Assembly: GCF_001675045.1 (NCBI RefSeq)
Contig: NZ_LYPA01000027.1
Span: 1 to 64,000 of the forward strand
Source of the DNA: Paenibacillus oryzae
Lineage (GTDB): Bacteria; Bacillota; Bacilli; Paenibacillales; Paenibacillaceae
DNA length: 64,000 nucleotides
Direction: 5' to 3'
Of the stretch, positions 43,428 through 53,162 are shown piece after piece. The notes beneath the pieces were generated by a model, which saw only the letters and a program-made list of their open reading frames with translations, did no database searches and was not told where the DNA came from. The translations under genes and the position numbers were made by a program. Every line of letters starts with the position of its first letter. Positions within the stretch are counted from its first letter, which is position 1.

Positions 43428-44027
43428 TTAAGCTTTAATTGCCTTAAGAATCCAATAGCCTTTATCTCTCGTTACTTCTTCTACTGAATCATACAACAAT
43501 TGTAGTTTTTCCAGCGCAGAAGGCGCGCCTTGCTTCTTCTGAATAACAACCCACATAACGCCGCCAGCGTTCAACAGCTCCAGTCCTTCTTCAAAAATAC
43601 GATGGACTACCGCTTTACCGGCTCTGATGGGAGGATTGGTCAAAATAACGTCGAATGTCTTTCCCTTCACCGCTTCATACAAATCGCTTTGCAGCACCTC
43701 GACGTTGGATATACCGTTGGATTTTGCATTTTCTGTCGCCAGCTGAACGGCTCTTTCATTAATATCAATGAGCGTGACTTGCCCTGCAGGCGACAGCTTG
43801 GCCGCCATGAGGCCGATAGGTCCATAGCCGCAGCCAACATCCAGAATGTTCCCTTCCGGATTCAGCTCCATATGCTCTATGAGCACGCGGCTTCCGTAAT
43901 CCACGCCCGTTTTGGAGAACACTCCCGCATCCGTCATAAGCTTGAGCTCCTGCCCGCGGCAAACAAAGGTATGGGCTTGCCGGTTATGAGCAGTTTCGGG
44001 CTTTTTGCTGTAATAATGATTGCTCAT
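43428..44027 (-). CDS. class I SAM-dependent methyltransferase, RsmC-like (YbxB)
   Basis: 199 aa. Motif I LDVGCGYGPIGLMAA and the amino-methyltransferase motif LTNPPI are present; the whole is a small-methyltransferase domain resembling the C-terminal half of RsmC. Always found between rplL and rpoB in Bacillales. The substrate is unproved; 16S rRNA guanine methylation is inferred from the family. Confidence 0.85.
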   Translation of the reverse strand: MSNHYYSKKPETAHNRQAHTFVCRGQELKLMTDAGVFSKTGVDYGSRVLIEHMELNPEGNILDVGCGYGPIGLMAAKLSPAGQVTLIDINERAVQLATENAKSNGISNVEVLQSDLYEAVKGKTFDVILTNPPIRAGKAVVHRIFEEGLELLNAGGVMWVVIQKKQGAPSALEKLQLLYDSVEEVTRDKGYWILKAIKA

Positions 44028-44074
44028 ATGCTGTCCGCACCCCCTTTTCCATTATATGCGTTTCACATAGTAAG

Positions 44075-44117
44075 AAAGAAACCCCTTGAACCGCAAGTTA
44101 TGCGATTCAAGGGGTTC
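44075..44117 (-). terminator. terminator after rplJ-rplL
   Basis: AACCCCTTGAA/TTCAAGGGGTT, 11-bp perfect arms extended by CGC/GCG, followed by TCTTTCTT on the minus strand. It lies between rplL and the methyltransferase gene. Confidence 0.82.
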
Positions 44118-44133
44118 CACTGCGGAAGAGAAA

Positions 44134-44496
44134 TTACTTAACTTCTACTACAGCGCCAGCTTCTTCAAGCTTAGCTTTAACTGCATTAGCTTCGTCTTCA
44201 GCCACTTTTTCTTTGATTGGTTTAGGAGCGCCGTCAACCAGTTCTTTAGCTTCTTTCAAGCCAAGACCAGTGATTTCGCGAACCACTTTGATAACGTTGA
44301 TTTTGGAAGCGCCAGCGCTTGTCAAGATAACGTCGAATTCAGTTTGAGCAGCAGCTTCAGCAGCGCCGCCGCCAGCTACTACTGCAACTGGAGCAGCAGC
44401 AGTTACGCCGAATTCTTCTTCGATTGCTTTAACAAGATCGTTCAGTTCAAGAACAGTCATACCTTTGATTGCTTCCAAGATTTGCTCTTTAGACAT
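44134..44496 (-). CDS. rplL: 50S ribosomal protein L7/L12
   Basis: 120 aa; N-terminal dimerisation helices, an Ala-rich hinge (about residues 35-52), and the factor-binding C-terminal domain with [20 protein letters not shown]. Present in several copies on the stalk, attached through L10. Confidence 0.98.
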   Translation of the reverse strand: MSKEQILEAIKGMTVLELNDLVKAIEEEFGVTAAAPVAVVAGGGAAEAAAQTEFDVILTSAGASKINVIKVVREITGLGLKEAKELVDGAPKPIKEKVAEDEANAVKAKLEEAGAVVEVK

Positions 44497-44581
44497 GGTT
44501 ATACCTCCGGTAATTTGGTTTTATTTTTATTACAATCATTTATTGTGCTGCTAGGCAGCAGGTGTTCCATAAAGTAGAAGC

Positions 44582-45085
44582 TTAAGCTCCTGCTTCTTGT
44601 TTTTCTCCAACTGCTTTAACTGCAAGCGCGAAGTTGCGAACTGGCGCTTGAAGCACGCTGAGGAGCATGGAAAGCAAACCTTCGCGAGAAGGAAGCTCAG
44701 CAAGAGCCTTGATTTGTTCCATACTAACAACTTTACCTTCAACAACGCCGCCTTTAAGTTTCAAAGCATCGTTTTTCTTGGCAAAATCGTTCAGGATTTT
44801 TGCAGGAGCAACAGCGTCAGTGCCGCTGAATGCAACCGCAGTAGGACCTGTCAGAATTTCGTTAAGCTCCGTCAGCTCCGTACCTTCAGTAGCGCGACGA
44901 ACGATGGAGTTTTTCAGAACCTGGAAATCAATGCCCGCTTCGCGGAGCTGCTTCCGAAGCTCGGTTACTTGCGCAACGTTCAATCCGCGATAGTCAGCAA
45001 CTACAGTGCTTGGGCTGGAAGTCAGCTTTGAAGCAACAACAGCAACCGCTTCTTGTTTCTCTTGGATGATCTTTGCGTTAGCCAA
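44582..45085 (-). CDS. rplJ: 50S ribosomal protein L10
   Basis: 167 aa; [20 protein letters not shown] start and a C-terminal helix that carries L7/L12 dimers. The start is TTG at 45085, 8 bases after GGAGG; upstream residues in frame are leader. Expected to be regulated by binding of L10-L12 to its own leader (45150-45295). Confidence 0.97.
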   Translation of the reverse strand: MANAKIIQEKQEAVAVVASKLTSSPSTVVADYRGLNVAQVTELRKQLREAGIDFQVLKNSIVRRATEGTELTELNEILTGPTAVAFSGTDAVAPAKILNDFAKKNDALKLKGGVVEGKVVSMEQIKALAELPSREGLLSMLLSVLQAPVRNFALAVKAVGEKQEAGA

Positions 45086-45149
45086 ATTGTACACCTCCCG
45101 TAAATTATACATCCCGTTTATGCGTCGGATCTTCCTCTCCTCGATGCAT

Positions 45150-45295
45150 GAGAAAGGCCCTCGCAGAACTGCGAAGGCCATGATGTCGTTAAGATGACTT
45201 TGCAGGCAAGCCTGCTGTATTCATCAACATTTTATCATAACACCTCGGTAGGAAATTAAGCCCGGCATGGGCACCTACTGTCTACGGTATGCGTA
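45150..45295 (-). promoter_or_regulatory. L10 leader RNA with attenuator
   Basis: The minus strand reads CCGTAGACAGTAGGTGC, then CTTAATTTCCTACCGAGGTG (45288-45243), the conserved core of the Bacillales L10 leader that binds the L10-L12 complex. Downstream the hairpin GGCCTTCGC/GCGAGGGCC with TTTC (45155-45180) is a likely terminator. The match to the known family is by eye. Confidence 0.75.
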
Positions 45296-45324
45296 TTCGA
45301 TATAAGTGGTCGTTTCCCTTCGAC

Positions 45325-46017
45325 TTAACGGTAGTTAGCAGTCGAAACGCGAGCGCCAGGGCCCATTGTGGAGGAAACGGCGATGTTTTTCAGGTAAACG
45401 CCTTTTGCTGCAGCCGGTTTGGCGCGAACAAGGGCATCAATCAGAGCTTTCAGGTTTTCGTCCAGCTTTGCGGAGTCGAACGAAACTTTACCGATTGGAG
45501 CGTGGATTTGACCCGCTTTATCCAGACGGTACTCGATTTTACCTGCTTTGATTTCTTGAACGGCTTTTGCAACGTCAAACGTTACAGTACCTGCTTTCGG
45601 GTTAGGCATAAGGCCTTTACCGCCCAGGATACGGCCGAGCTTACCAACTTCAGCCATCATGTCCGGCGTTGCTACGCAAACGTCGAATTCGAACCAGCCT
45701 TGTTGGATTTTGTTAATCATGTCAGCATCGCCAACATAGTCAGCGCCTGCTGCTTCCGCTTCTTTCACTTTTTCGCCTTTTGCGAAAACGAGAACGCGTT
45801 TTGTTTTACCTGTGCCATGCGGAAGGACAACTACGCCGCGAACCGCTTGGTCTTGTTTACGAGGGTCTACACCCAGACGCACTGCAACTTCGACGGACTC
45901 GTCGAATTTGGCTGTCGATGCTTTTTTAACAAGCTCGATTGCTTCCAGTGACTCATAGCTTGCTTCGCTGTCAATCAGCTTGGCAGCTTCAACATATTTT
46001 TTACCGTGTTTTGCCAT
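45325..46017 (-). CDS. rplA: 50S ribosomal protein L1
   Basis: 230 aa; [16 protein letters not shown] start, [11 protein letters not shown] in the middle. Forms the mobile L1 stalk. ATG 46017 follows AAGGAGGA; the frame upstream is spacer. Confidence 0.98.
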   Translation of the reverse strand: MAKHGKKYVEAAKLIDSEASYESLEAIELVKKASTAKFDESVEVAVRLGVDPRKQDQAVRGVVVLPHGTGKTKRVLVFAKGEKVKEAEAAGADYVGDADMINKIQQGWFEFDVCVATPDMMAEVGKLGRILGGKGLMPNPKAGTVTFDVAKAVQEIKAGKIEYRLDKAGQIHAPIGKVSFDSAKLDENLKALIDALVRAKPAAAKGVYLKNIAVSSTMGPGARVSTANYR

Positions 46018-46126
46018 TGTAAGTTCCTCCTTATGTGGTAGTAGCGGAGCATCCTCCTTGGGACGATCCTCCCACTTGCAGAGCCGTAAGGCCTGCACCC
46101 GATAATGTTGTCAAAACAAAACCGGA

Positions 46127-46552
46127 TTAGTCAACGATTGTAACGCCCATGCTGCGAGCTGTGCCCTCAACCATACGCATTGCCGCTTCCACGGATGCTG
46201 CGTTAAGGTCTTGCATTTTTGTCTCGGCGATTTCGCGTACTTTATCACGCTTAACAGTAGCTACTTTCTTTTTGTTCGGTTCACCGGAGCCTTTTTCGAT
46301 ACCAGCTGCTACGCGGAGCAATACTGCTGCCGGCGGCGTTTTGGTTTCAAAAGTGAAGGAACGGTCCTCGAATACCGTGATCACGACTGGAATAATCAGA
46401 CCTGCTTGATCCGCTGTACGAGCGTTGAATTCTTTACAGAACGCCATGATGTTAACGCCTGCTTGACCCAGTGCCGGACCGATTGGTGGAGCTGGATTCG
46501 CTTTACCTGCAGGAACTTGCAGTTTGACCATCTTGATGACCTTTTTTGCCAT
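46127..46552 (-). CDS. rplK: 50S ribosomal protein L11
   Basis: 141 aa; [20 protein letters not shown] start with the Pro residues linked to thiostrepton action ([17 protein letters not shown]) intact. Base of the L7/L12 stalk. Confidence 0.98.
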   Translation of the reverse strand: MAKKVIKMVKLQVPAGKANPAPPIGPALGQAGVNIMAFCKEFNARTADQAGLIIPVVITVFEDRSFTFETKTPPAAVLLRVAAGIEKGSGEPNKKKVATVKRDKVREIAETKMQDLNAASVEAAMRMVEGTARSMGVTIVD

Positions 46553-46611
46553 GATTCACACCTCCTTGCCTTGATATACAGGCGCATTGCGCCTATGTGC
46601 GAAGCTCTGCC

Positions 46612-47145
46612 TTAAACCTTTTCCACCTGAGTGTAATCCAGTTCAAGCGGAGTTTCTCTGCCAAACATGTTGACATGAACCTTCAGCTTTGCCTTGTCCA
46701 ACAAAATCTCTTCCACCGAACCAACAAAATCGGCAAAAGGACCAACCTTGACGCGAACCGTCTCTTTCAATTCAAACTCGATCTTCGGCTTCGGCTCTTC
46801 CATGCCCATGTGCTTCAAAATCTGTTCCACTTCATCAGGCAATAAAGGAGTCGGCTTGGAGCCTGAACCAGTTGAACCTACAAAGCCAGTAACGCCCGGC
46901 GTATTGCGGACAACGTACCAGGAATCGTCGGTTTGAACCATTTCCACCAGAACGTAACCAGGGTAGACCTTGCGTTGAACGGTTTTTTTCTTGCCGTCCT
47001 TCTCCACCAGCTCGTCTTCCATTGGAACCAGCACACGGAAAATTTTGTCTTCCATGCCCATGGATTCAACTCGGCGCTCCAGATTGGTTTTGACTTTGTT
47101 CTCGTAACCGGAGTAAGTGTGCACGACGTACCATCTTTTTTCCAT
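46612..47145 (-). CDS. nusG: transcription termination/antitermination factor NusG
   Basis: 177 aa; NGN domain (RWYVVHTYSGYENKVK) and C-terminal KOW domain (VGPFADFVGSVEEI). Binds RNA polymerase beta' and the ribosome/Rho. ATG with AAGGTGGA upstream, 24 bases after secE. Confidence 0.98.
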   Translation of the reverse strand: MEKRWYVVHTYSGYENKVKTNLERRVESMGMEDKIFRVLVPMEDELVEKDGKKKTVQRKVYPGYVLVEMVQTDDSWYVVRNTPGVTGFVGSTGSGSKPTPLLPDEVEQILKHMGMEEPKPKIEFELKETVRVKVGPFADFVGSVEEILLDKAKLKVHVNMFGRETPLELDYTQVEKV

Positions 47146-47169
47146 TACAAATCCACCTTTGGACCCTTC

Positions 47170-47379
47170 TTAGACAATTAGTTGAACCAATTCAGAGATT
47201 CCGATGTCAAGAAGCCAGAAGTAAATCGTCACAGCCACAACCGTCATTAAGACGACGATGGAATAGCTCGTCAGCTCCTTACGACTTGGCCAGCGAACCT
47301 TCTTCAGTTCCGCCCAGCTGTCGGCAAAAAAACCAAACGTTGTACCAAAGCCTTTTTTCACTTTCGCCAAAAAAGCCAC
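47170..47379 (-). CDS. secE: preprotein translocase subunit SecE
   Basis: 69 aa with one membrane helix (about residues 40-62) and the cytoplasmic motif ELKKVRWPSRKEL that clamps SecY. GTG start at 47379 behind GGAGGTGG. Confidence 0.96.
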   Translation of the reverse strand: MAFLAKVKKGFGTTFGFFADSWAELKKVRWPSRKELTSYSIVVLMTVVAVTIYFWLLDIGISELVQLIV

Positions 47380-47397
47380 GGTTCCACCTCCAATGGA

Positions 47398-47547
47398 CTA
47401 TCGCGTCTCGCGATGAGGAGTCTGCTCGTTACAGAACTTGCAAAACTTCTTCAACTCGATGCGGTCGGGGTGATTCCGTTTGTTCTTGGTGGTTGCATAG
47501 TTCCTTTGCTTGCAATTTGTACAAGCAAGCGTGATAATTACCCGCAC
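47398..47547 (-). CDS. rpmG: 50S ribosomal protein L33
   Basis: 49 aa, zinc-binding (C+) form with CTNC and CKFC. GTG start at 47547, 9 bases after GGAGG; it precedes secE as in B. subtilis (rpmGB). Confidence 0.95.
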   Translation of the reverse strand: MRVIITLACTNCKQRNYATTKNKRNHPDRIELKKFCKFCNEQTPHRETR

Positions 47548-47640
47548 CCAAATACACCTCCCGAACTGCTCAAAAATACGAATCACGAAACTCTATGTTA
47601 AAGTTCATTGATTCCAACCATAAATATCGGCCCATAACGA

Positions 47641-47665
47641 AAAAAAACCTCAAATCAAGGCCTAC
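47641..47665 (-). terminator. short terminator between sigH and rpmG
   Basis: CCTTGATTTGAGG on the minus strand can form a short hairpin followed by eight T. Weak stem but a good T-run. Confidence 0.4.
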
Positions 47666-47783
47666 CTAAACAACTTTATCATACGCAATATCCCATGTCA
47701 ACGAAAATTCTGTCTTCTTAAGCTCCGGCATTCCCTGAATTATTATCCAGTATAGCCGTTCCGGATAGCCGCTAAACCAATGA

Positions 47784-47823
47784 ACCCTCTTTATTGCCCG
47801 AAAACGTCGGACAGCAAAGAGGG
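47784..47823 (-). terminator. terminator of sigH
   Basis: CCCTCTTTGC and (GC)AATAAAGAGGG form the outer stem, TCCGA/TCGG the inner, then TTCATT. Strong stem, short T-run; about 20 bases after the sigH stop. Confidence 0.6.
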
Positions 47824-47841
47824 CTCGTTGATCGCTCCAAG

Positions 47842-48495
47842 CTAAATACCGCCGAAATCCCGCACTTCCAAATACTTCTCCAGCTTGCGCTTGACACGCT
47901 GCAGCGCGTTGTCGATCGACTTGACATGGCGCTTCAGATCCACCGCGATTTCCTGATAGGAACGTCCATCCAAATAAAGCATCAGAACCTTTCGCTCCAA
48001 ATCGCTCAAAATCTGGGACATCTTGTCCTCCAGGCCAACAAACTCCTCCTGGTTGATGATGAGCTCCTCAGGATCGGATACGCGGGTGCCGCATATGACG
48101 TCAAGCAAGGTCCGGTCGGAATCTTCATCATAGATGGGCTTGTCCAGCGAAACGTAAGAGTTGAGGGGGATATGCTTCTGGCGTGTAGCCGTCTTGATCG
48201 CGGTAATGATTTGTCTGGTGATGCAGAGCTCGGCAAAAGCTTTAAAGCTGGCCAGCTTGTCTCCCTTGAAGTCGCGAATAGCCTTATACAGGCCAATCAT
48301 GCCCTCTTGCACAATATCTTCCCGGTCTGCGCCGATCAGAAAGTAGGAGCGCGCCTTCGCTCTGACAAAGTTTTTGTATTTGTTAATGAGATATTCCAGC
48401 GCAAGGCTGTCGCCGTTACGGACCGCTTCAACGATATCTTCGTCTGTGCTGCATTCGTATTGTAGCGTACTCCACTCTTTGAGGTCGATACTCAC
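47842..48495 (-). CDS. sigH: RNA polymerase sigma-H factor
   Basis: 217 aa sigma-70-type factor directing transition-phase and early sporulation genes. Region 2 with YFLIGADREDIVQEGMIGLY and RDFKGDKLASFKAFAELCI; region 4 with RKVLMLYLDGRSYQEIA. GTG start at 48495, 9 bases after GGAGG. Stands between rae1 and rpmG as in B. subtilis. Confidence 0.97.
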   Translation of the reverse strand: MSIDLKEWSTLQYECSTDEDIVEAVRNGDSLALEYLINKYKNFVRAKARSYFLIGADREDIVQEGMIGLYKAIRDFKGDKLASFKAFAELCITRQIITAIKTATRQKHIPLNSYVSLDKPIYDEDSDRTLLDVICGTRVSDPEELIINQEEFVGLEDKMSQILSDLERKVLMLYLDGRSYQEIAVDLKRHVKSIDNALQRVKRKLEKYLEVRDFGGI

Positions 48496-48608
48496 AAACT
48501 ATCCCTCCGGCCTGCAAGGCGTACACCGCGCTAGATTCATATTTTTCACCGTTAAACCTTAAAAATTGGTAATTAGAGGATGTTGCTTCCACGCATAAAC
48601 ATAGAGCC

Positions 48609-48638
48609 AGTATACATGATGAAACCTTACACCGTCAA
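48609..48638 (-). promoter_or_regulatory. sigH promoter (sigma-A)
   Basis: TTGACG (48638-48633), 18 bases, TATACT (48614-48609). In B. subtilis AbrB represses the vegetative sigH promoter; an AbrB site cannot be recognised by sequence. Confidence 0.75.
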
Positions 48639-48718
48639 CCAATAGAGCGCCTGAAACGCATCGATTATTTAGAAGAAATGTAACTTTGTGGCAAGTTTTG
48701 CAAAAGCGGAATTTGCTG

Positions 48719-49249
48719 CTACTTGTCGCCTCTGCGCATCCGCTCCAGCTTGCTCCACACATCGAGACTGATGTTTTGGTCAAGCGTATTACGCTTGCCG
48801 GGCTTATCGACGCCCTCCCGTATGGAATCCCGGATCACCTTCACATTTTGGGTAATGTCGATATAGAGCTCGCGGGCGGACACGCGGAGCGCCCCTTTTC
48901 CAAAAGCAACATGCTGCTCCACCAGATCGGACGTAGCGACGTACACATTGCGCCTACGGGAGATAAGCTCCGTGCACAGGCGCTCGATGCATTCGTCAGC
49001 CGTCTCTTTTTCTCTGGTGTAAACAATAATAAGCTTATGCTGCTTGTAGGTCGACCCCAGACCAGAAACCTGGTGCGCGTCAAAAATTACATAGATTTGC
49101 ATGCCGGTAAAGCCCTGATAATCGGCCAGCATGTCCAGCAAGCGGTCGCGCGCATCCTCCAGGTCCTGTTCCTTCAGCCGCTCAAGCTCGGGCCACGCCC
49201 CTATAATATTGTATCCGTCGACCAGAAGGACGTCGTTTTTCCGAGCCAT
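48719..49249 (-). CDS. rae1: ribosome-associated endoribonuclease Rae1 (NYN domain, YacP)
   Basis: 176 aa NYN/PIN-like nuclease: LLVDGYNIIGAW with the first catalytic Asp, YVIFDAHQV, and TADECIERL. Rae1 cleaves mRNA in the ribosomal A site in B. subtilis. Start ATG 49249 lies 3 bases from the rlmB stop. Confidence 0.9.
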   Translation of the reverse strand: MARKNDVLLVDGYNIIGAWPELERLKEQDLEDARDRLLDMLADYQGFTGMQIYVIFDAHQVSGLGSTYKQHKLIIVYTREKETADECIERLCTELISRRRNVYVATSDLVEQHVAFGKGALRVSARELYIDITQNVKVIRDSIREGVDKPGKRNTLDQNISLDVWSKLERMRRGDK

Positions 49250-49251
49250 CG

Positions 49252-50007
49252 CTACAAGCTCCGGCGCTGCCTGACAACCTCATACATAAGCACGCCCGCC
49301 GCAACCGAAGCGTTCAAGGAATTAAGACGGCCCAAAAGGGGCAGCTTGACCAGAAAATCGCATTTCTCCTTGATCAGGCGGCCCATGCCCTTGCTTTCAT
49401 TGCCGATGACGACGGCCAGGGGCATGTCAAAGCGGGACCGGTATACATCCTCCGTCGCGGAGACGTCGGTTCCGGCAACCCACACTCCCGCTTCCTTCAG
49501 CTTATCGATGGTTTGCGCCAGATTGGTCACGCGGGCAACCGCTACATGCTCCGCCGCTCCAGCCGATGTTTTCAGTACCGTAGCGGTCAATCCCGCCGAA
49601 CGGCGTTTTGGAATGATGACGCCATGTACGCCCGTGCACTCCGCTGTTCTCAGAATGGAACCCAGATTATGCGGGTCCTCAATTTCGTCAAGCAGCACCA
49701 AAAAAGGCTGCTCTCCCCGCTCCTTTGCAATGGCCAGCAAATCCTCGACCTCCGCATACGGAAACGGCGCAGCCTGCGCAATGACGCCTTGATGGGCAAT
49801 ATCCCCGCCAGCCATCGCTTCAAGCTTGCGCTTGTCAACCGTCATAACAACGATCCCAGCCTTTTTGGCCTCGGCTACAATAGCCCCTGCATTTTTCTGC
49901 GAGCCTTCGGCGATCCATATCTTATGAATGCTCCGGCCGGAACGCAGCGCTTCAAGCACGGGATGCTTGCCCGCGATCAGCTCTTCCTGATTCAATTGTT
50001 CTGACAT
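49252..50007 (-). CDS. rlmB: TrmH/SpoU-family rRNA 2'-O-methyltransferase (RlmB-type)
   Basis: 251 aa. N-terminal RNA-binding domain (IAGKHPVLEALRSGR), then the knotted SPOUT domain with EDPHNLGSILRTAE, IGNESKGMG and LNASVAAGVLMYE. The family methylates G2251-type positions of 23S; exact target inferred. ATG 50007 follows AGGAGTG. Confidence 0.9.
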   Translation of the reverse strand: MSEQLNQEELIAGKHPVLEALRSGRSIHKIWIAEGSQKNAGAIVAEAKKAGIVVMTVDKRKLEAMAGGDIAHQGVIAQAAPFPYAEVEDLLAIAKERGEQPFLVLLDEIEDPHNLGSILRTAECTGVHGVIIPKRRSAGLTATVLKTSAGAAEHVAVARVTNLAQTIDKLKEAGVWVAGTDVSATEDVYRSRFDMPLAVVIGNESKGMGRLIKEKCDFLVKLPLLGRLNSLNASVAAGVLMYEVVRQRRSL

Positions 50008-50029
50008 TCTATTCACTCCTTAAGAGGTT

Positions 50030-50091
50030 GTTCAAAAAGCCCGCTTTCCCGCTTCCTATATTTCCGATGCTAAAATCGACACTTTTTGAAC
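50030..50091. repeat. 62-bp inverted repeat between rlmB and mrnC
   Basis: GTTCAAAAAG (50030-50039) and CTTTTTGAAC (50082-50091) are perfect 10-bp arms; CGAT/ATCG (50065-50078) makes an inner hairpin. The T-run inside the arms means it could terminate in either direction, or it may be a copy of an extragenic repeat. Confidence 0.55.
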
Positions 50092-50098
50092 TCGTGCA

Positions 50099-50521
50099 TT
50101 AATTGCGTTCTCTGATAGCCGCGTTTAACAGCTCGCCGATTCTCTCCAGCTTGCCCTGATAATACAAATAACCAATCAAACATTCCAGCGCGGTCGCTTG
50201 CCTGTAGTCGGCAACATCGGCATTTTTGGGCGGAGCGCCGGATTTGGAATTACGCCCCCTCCGAACCACATCCGCCTCTTCCTCGGTCAGCATCGGCTGA
50301 AGACGTTCAAGCAATCTCCGCTGCGCCTTGGCCGACACCATGCCGGTTGCCTCGCGGTGCAGGTGATGCGGCTTCTGATTGGGCAGTGAAATCAGATATT
50401 GCCTGACAACCAGCTCAAAAACGACATCCCCCATATACGCTAGCACAACCGGATTCATCTGTGAGGCTTCCTTATGGGGAAGATGGAACGCAAGCGGGTT
50501 TACATTCTCGCGATCCGTCAT
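50099..50521 (-). CDS. mrnC: Mini-ribonuclease III
   Basis: 140 aa RNase III domain without the double-strand-binding domain; processes 23S precursor. NPVVLAYMGDVVFELVVRQ carries the catalytic Asp, and ALECLIGYLYYQGK the conserved Glu. The ATG overlaps the end of cysS by a few bases, as in B. subtilis. Confidence 0.93.
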   Translation of the reverse strand: MTDRENVNPLAFHLPHKEASQMNPVVLAYMGDVVFELVVRQYLISLPNQKPHHLHREATGMVSAKAQRRLLERLQPMLTEEEADVVRRGRNSKSGAPPKNADVADYRQATALECLIGYLYYQGKLERIGELLNAAIRERN

Positions 50522-51930
50522 TTGCGCCGCCAGCGGATGCCTTGCGGCGTATCCTCAATGACGATATTCAGCTCATTCAGCCTGTCGCGAATTTCATCGG
50601 CGCGAGCCCAATTTTTGTTCTTGCGCGCTTCCGTGCGCTCCGCAATCAAGCCCTCAACTTCCTCATCCAGCGAGTCGCCGCCTTGATTCAGCGGAAGAAG
50701 CCCCAGCACATTATTCATTCTGTCGATTTCCGCCAGCAGCAGCTTAAAGCCTTCGATGCCCGCTTCGACATGATTCATGTAGTGATTGCTCTCCGTCACC
50801 AGCTCGAACAAAGCGGTAATGGCGTCTGGCGTATTGAAATCATCGTTCATTTTGGCCTCGAACTGCTCGCGGATCGCCTTTGTTCTAGTCTGCAGCGCCT
50901 GCAAAGCGGCATCTGCGCCCGCTCCTTCTCCCGCCGTCTCCAGCCTGTGGCGCAGGTTGGCATGGCAGTTGGCAATGCGCTCTACGCTGTTTTCAGCCTG
51001 CTGGATGGCATCGTCGCTGAAATTATGCGGGCTGCGGTAATGAGTGGACAGCATAAAGTAACGGATAGCCTGCGGCTTGATTGTTTTCACTAGCTCTTTT
51101 ACACTAATTCCGTTGCCCAGCGATTTCGACATTTTCTGATTATCGATGTTGATATACCCGTTGTGCAGCCAATAGTTGGACAGCGGCTTGCCGGTCAGCG
51201 ATTCCGATTGCGCAATTTCGCATTCATGATGCGGGAATTGCAGATCATGCCCTCCGCCGTGAATATCCATCGTGTCGCCCAGGTAACGGCGAGCCATCGC
51301 CGAGCATTCGATATGCCAGCCGGGACGGCCGGGTCCCCATGGGCTTTCCCAATTGATTTCGCCTGGCTTTGCGCCTTTCCACAGGACAAAATCAGCCTGA
51401 TTTTCCTTGCGGTCGCCCACCTCGATACGAATACCGAATTGCAGCTCGTCGAGATTTTGATGTGAAAGCTTGCCGTATTCCGGGAAGGAGGAGGTCCGGA
51501 AGTACACATCCCCTTCGCTTTCATAAGCCTGCCCTTTTTCCACAAGCTCCCCGATAAAATTGACGATATCCTCAATATGCTCCGTCACCCGCGGATTGAG
51601 GCTGGCCTTATGAACGCCCAACGCCTCGATGTCCGCATTAAACGCCGCAATAAATTGCTCCGCCACCTCAGGCACAGTTGTGCCAAGCTCCTCCGCCTTG
51701 CGAATCAGCTTATCATCTACATCCGTAAAATTGGTCACGTACGTAACCTCGTAGCCCATATCCTCCAAATAACGGCGTACCACATCAAAAAAGATAACCG
51801 GACGCGCATTACCGATATGGATATAATCATAAACCGTAGGGCCGCATACATACATTTTGACCTTGCCGGGCTCTTGAGACTCAAAAGGCACTTTGGCGCG
51901 GCTAAGCGTGTTGTAGATGGATATACTCAT
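50518..51930 (-). CDS. cysS: cysteinyl-tRNA synthetase
   Basis: 470 aa class I synthetase. Zinc-binding Cys in [13 protein letters not shown] motif as HIGN, and KMSKSLGN. Full length. Downstream of cysE and controlled by the same cysteine T-box. ATG with AGGAG upstream. Confidence 0.98.
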   Translation of the reverse strand: MSISIYNTLSRAKVPFESQEPGKVKMYVCGPTVYDYIHIGNARPVIFFDVVRRYLEDMGYEVTYVTNFTDVDDKLIRKAEELGTTVPEVAEQFIAAFNADIEALGVHKASLNPRVTEHIEDIVNFIGELVEKGQAYESEGDVYFRTSSFPEYGKLSHQNLDELQFGIRIEVGDRKENQADFVLWKGAKPGEINWESPWGPGRPGWHIECSAMARRYLGDTMDIHGGGHDLQFPHHECEIAQSESLTGKPLSNYWLHNGYINIDNQKMSKSLGNGISVKELVKTIKPQAIRYFMLSTHYRSPHNFSDDAIQQAENSVERIANCHANLRHRLETAGEGAGADAALQALQTRTKAIREQFEAKMNDDFNTPDAITALFELVTESNHYMNHVEAGIEGFKLLLAEIDRMNNVLGLLPLNQGGDSLDEEVEGLIAERTEARKNKNWARADEIRDRLNELNIVIEDTPQGIRWRRK

Positions 51931-51935
51931 ATTTA

Positions 51936-52589
51936 TTATTCTCCTTTATGACCAGGGCCGCGCAGGTCTTCCACCTGCGTCCTCAGCCCGTCGATTTCCT
52001 TCTGCATCGCGCGGAACATTTCAATAACGGGATCCGGAAGCCGGGTGTGGTCCAGCCTGTCTCCGACGCGTTCTCCATTGCGCCTCACGACGCGGCCGGG
52101 ATTGCCGACCACGGTGCAGTTGTCGGGCACCTCGCGCAGCACAACGGAGTTGGAGCCTATATTGCAATTGTCTCCCACACGGAAAGAGCCTAAAACCTTG
52201 GCCCCTGAACCAACCACCACATTATTGCCGATGGTGGGATGGCGTTTGCCCTTTTCCTTGCCCGTGCCGCCAAGCGTAACGCCTTGATAAATGACGACAT
52301 CGTCTCCGATTTCACAGGTTTCCCCGATAACGACGCCCATGCCATGGTCGATAAACAGCCGGTTCCCGATAACGGCGCCAGGGTGAATTTCGATTCCGGT
52401 CATGAAACGGCTGAATTGGGACACAAAGCGGGCCAGCGAAAACCACTTCCTTTTGTAAAAAGCGTGCGCGACCCGTTGCGCCCAGATCGCATGCAGCCCG
52501 GAATAAGTAAACACAACCTCAAACGTGCTTCTGGCGGCCGGATCATTGTCAAATACGGCTTTAATATCCGATCGAAGCTTTGACAGCAC
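51936..52589 (-). CDS. cysE: serine O-acetyltransferase
   Basis: 217 aa; makes O-acetylserine, the acceptor for sulfide in cysteine synthesis. Left-handed hexapeptide-repeat domain with FIDHGMGVVIGET, QGVTLGGTGKEKGKRHPTIG and VVGSGAKVLG. GTG start at 52589 following GGGGGAG; the longer frame is leader. Together with sat/cysH elsewhere in the window it completes much of the sulfate-to-cysteine route. Confidence 0.96.
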   Translation of the reverse strand: MLSKLRSDIKAVFDNDPAARSTFEVVFTYSGLHAIWAQRVAHAFYKRKWFSLARFVSQFSRFMTGIEIHPGAVIGNRLFIDHGMGVVIGETCEIGDDVVIYQGVTLGGTGKEKGKRHPTIGNNVVVGSGAKVLGSFRVGDNCNIGSNSVVLREVPDNCTVVGNPGRVVRRNGERVGDRLDHTRLPDPVIEMFRAMQKEIDGLRTQVEDLRGPGHKGE

Positions 52590-52671
52590 AAGCTCTCCCC
52601 CTTTTTGCCTTCGGCGGCCGTTGTCTCTATCTAGGGCCGTGACCGCATGTATGGCGGCTTCTTCAAGCATC

Positions 52672-53036
52672 AAAAAAGCCCCCGCAGCACACAGGTGCTG
52701 CAGAGGCGTTTACAATCGCGGTTCCACTCTGCTTGAACACATGTCCGGCTAACGCCGAAACGGTTCATCTCATGTCCGTAACGCAGACCTGCGTTGCTGC
52801 CTACCCCGCGCTTGCAGCGCAGCATGGCGCCTTTAACAAGCAGCGGCTCGGAGCAAAGCTCCCAGGTGCATATTTCCGTCCAAGCGGATTAGACAACTTT
52901 CAGCCCCATGCATTCATCGCTGCTCCGCGAGCGCATTACGCTCCCGCTTCCGATTCCATGACGGTTGTCCTCTCTGGAAATCCAATACCAGAACGTACTT
53001 CTCCTGTTCATAGCCGATACATCTATTTTATTAATA
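52672..53036 (-). promoter_or_regulatory. cysteine T-box riboswitch upstream of cysE-cysS
   Basis: The T-box motif AGAGTGGAACCGCG lies at 52730-52717. The terminator GCAGCACCTGTGTGCTGC extended by GCCTCT/GGGGGC and followed by TTTTTT is at 52707-52672. In stem I, AGAGAG (about 52975) is present and the specifier loop GAATGCATG offers TGC (52912-52910), a Cys codon, in the right place. Uncharged tRNA-Cys should favour read-through into cysE and cysS. Confidence 0.9.
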
Positions 53037-53042
53037 GACTAT

Positions 53043-53070
53043 AGTATACCGAAAAGCGAAAAAAGTGCAA
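53043..53070 (-). promoter_or_regulatory. promoter of the cysE-cysS operon
   Basis: TTGCAC (53070-53065), 16 bases, TATACT (53048-53043), placing the start at the 5' end of the T-box. Confidence 0.65.
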
Positions 53071-53162
53071 GGGCTTCTTGGGCCGGATGAATAAATGATG
53101 GCGGTCAAGTGATGGCGGTTCACCAGACGACAGAACGGCCTGGGTTTCTCCGCCCTGAGCTA

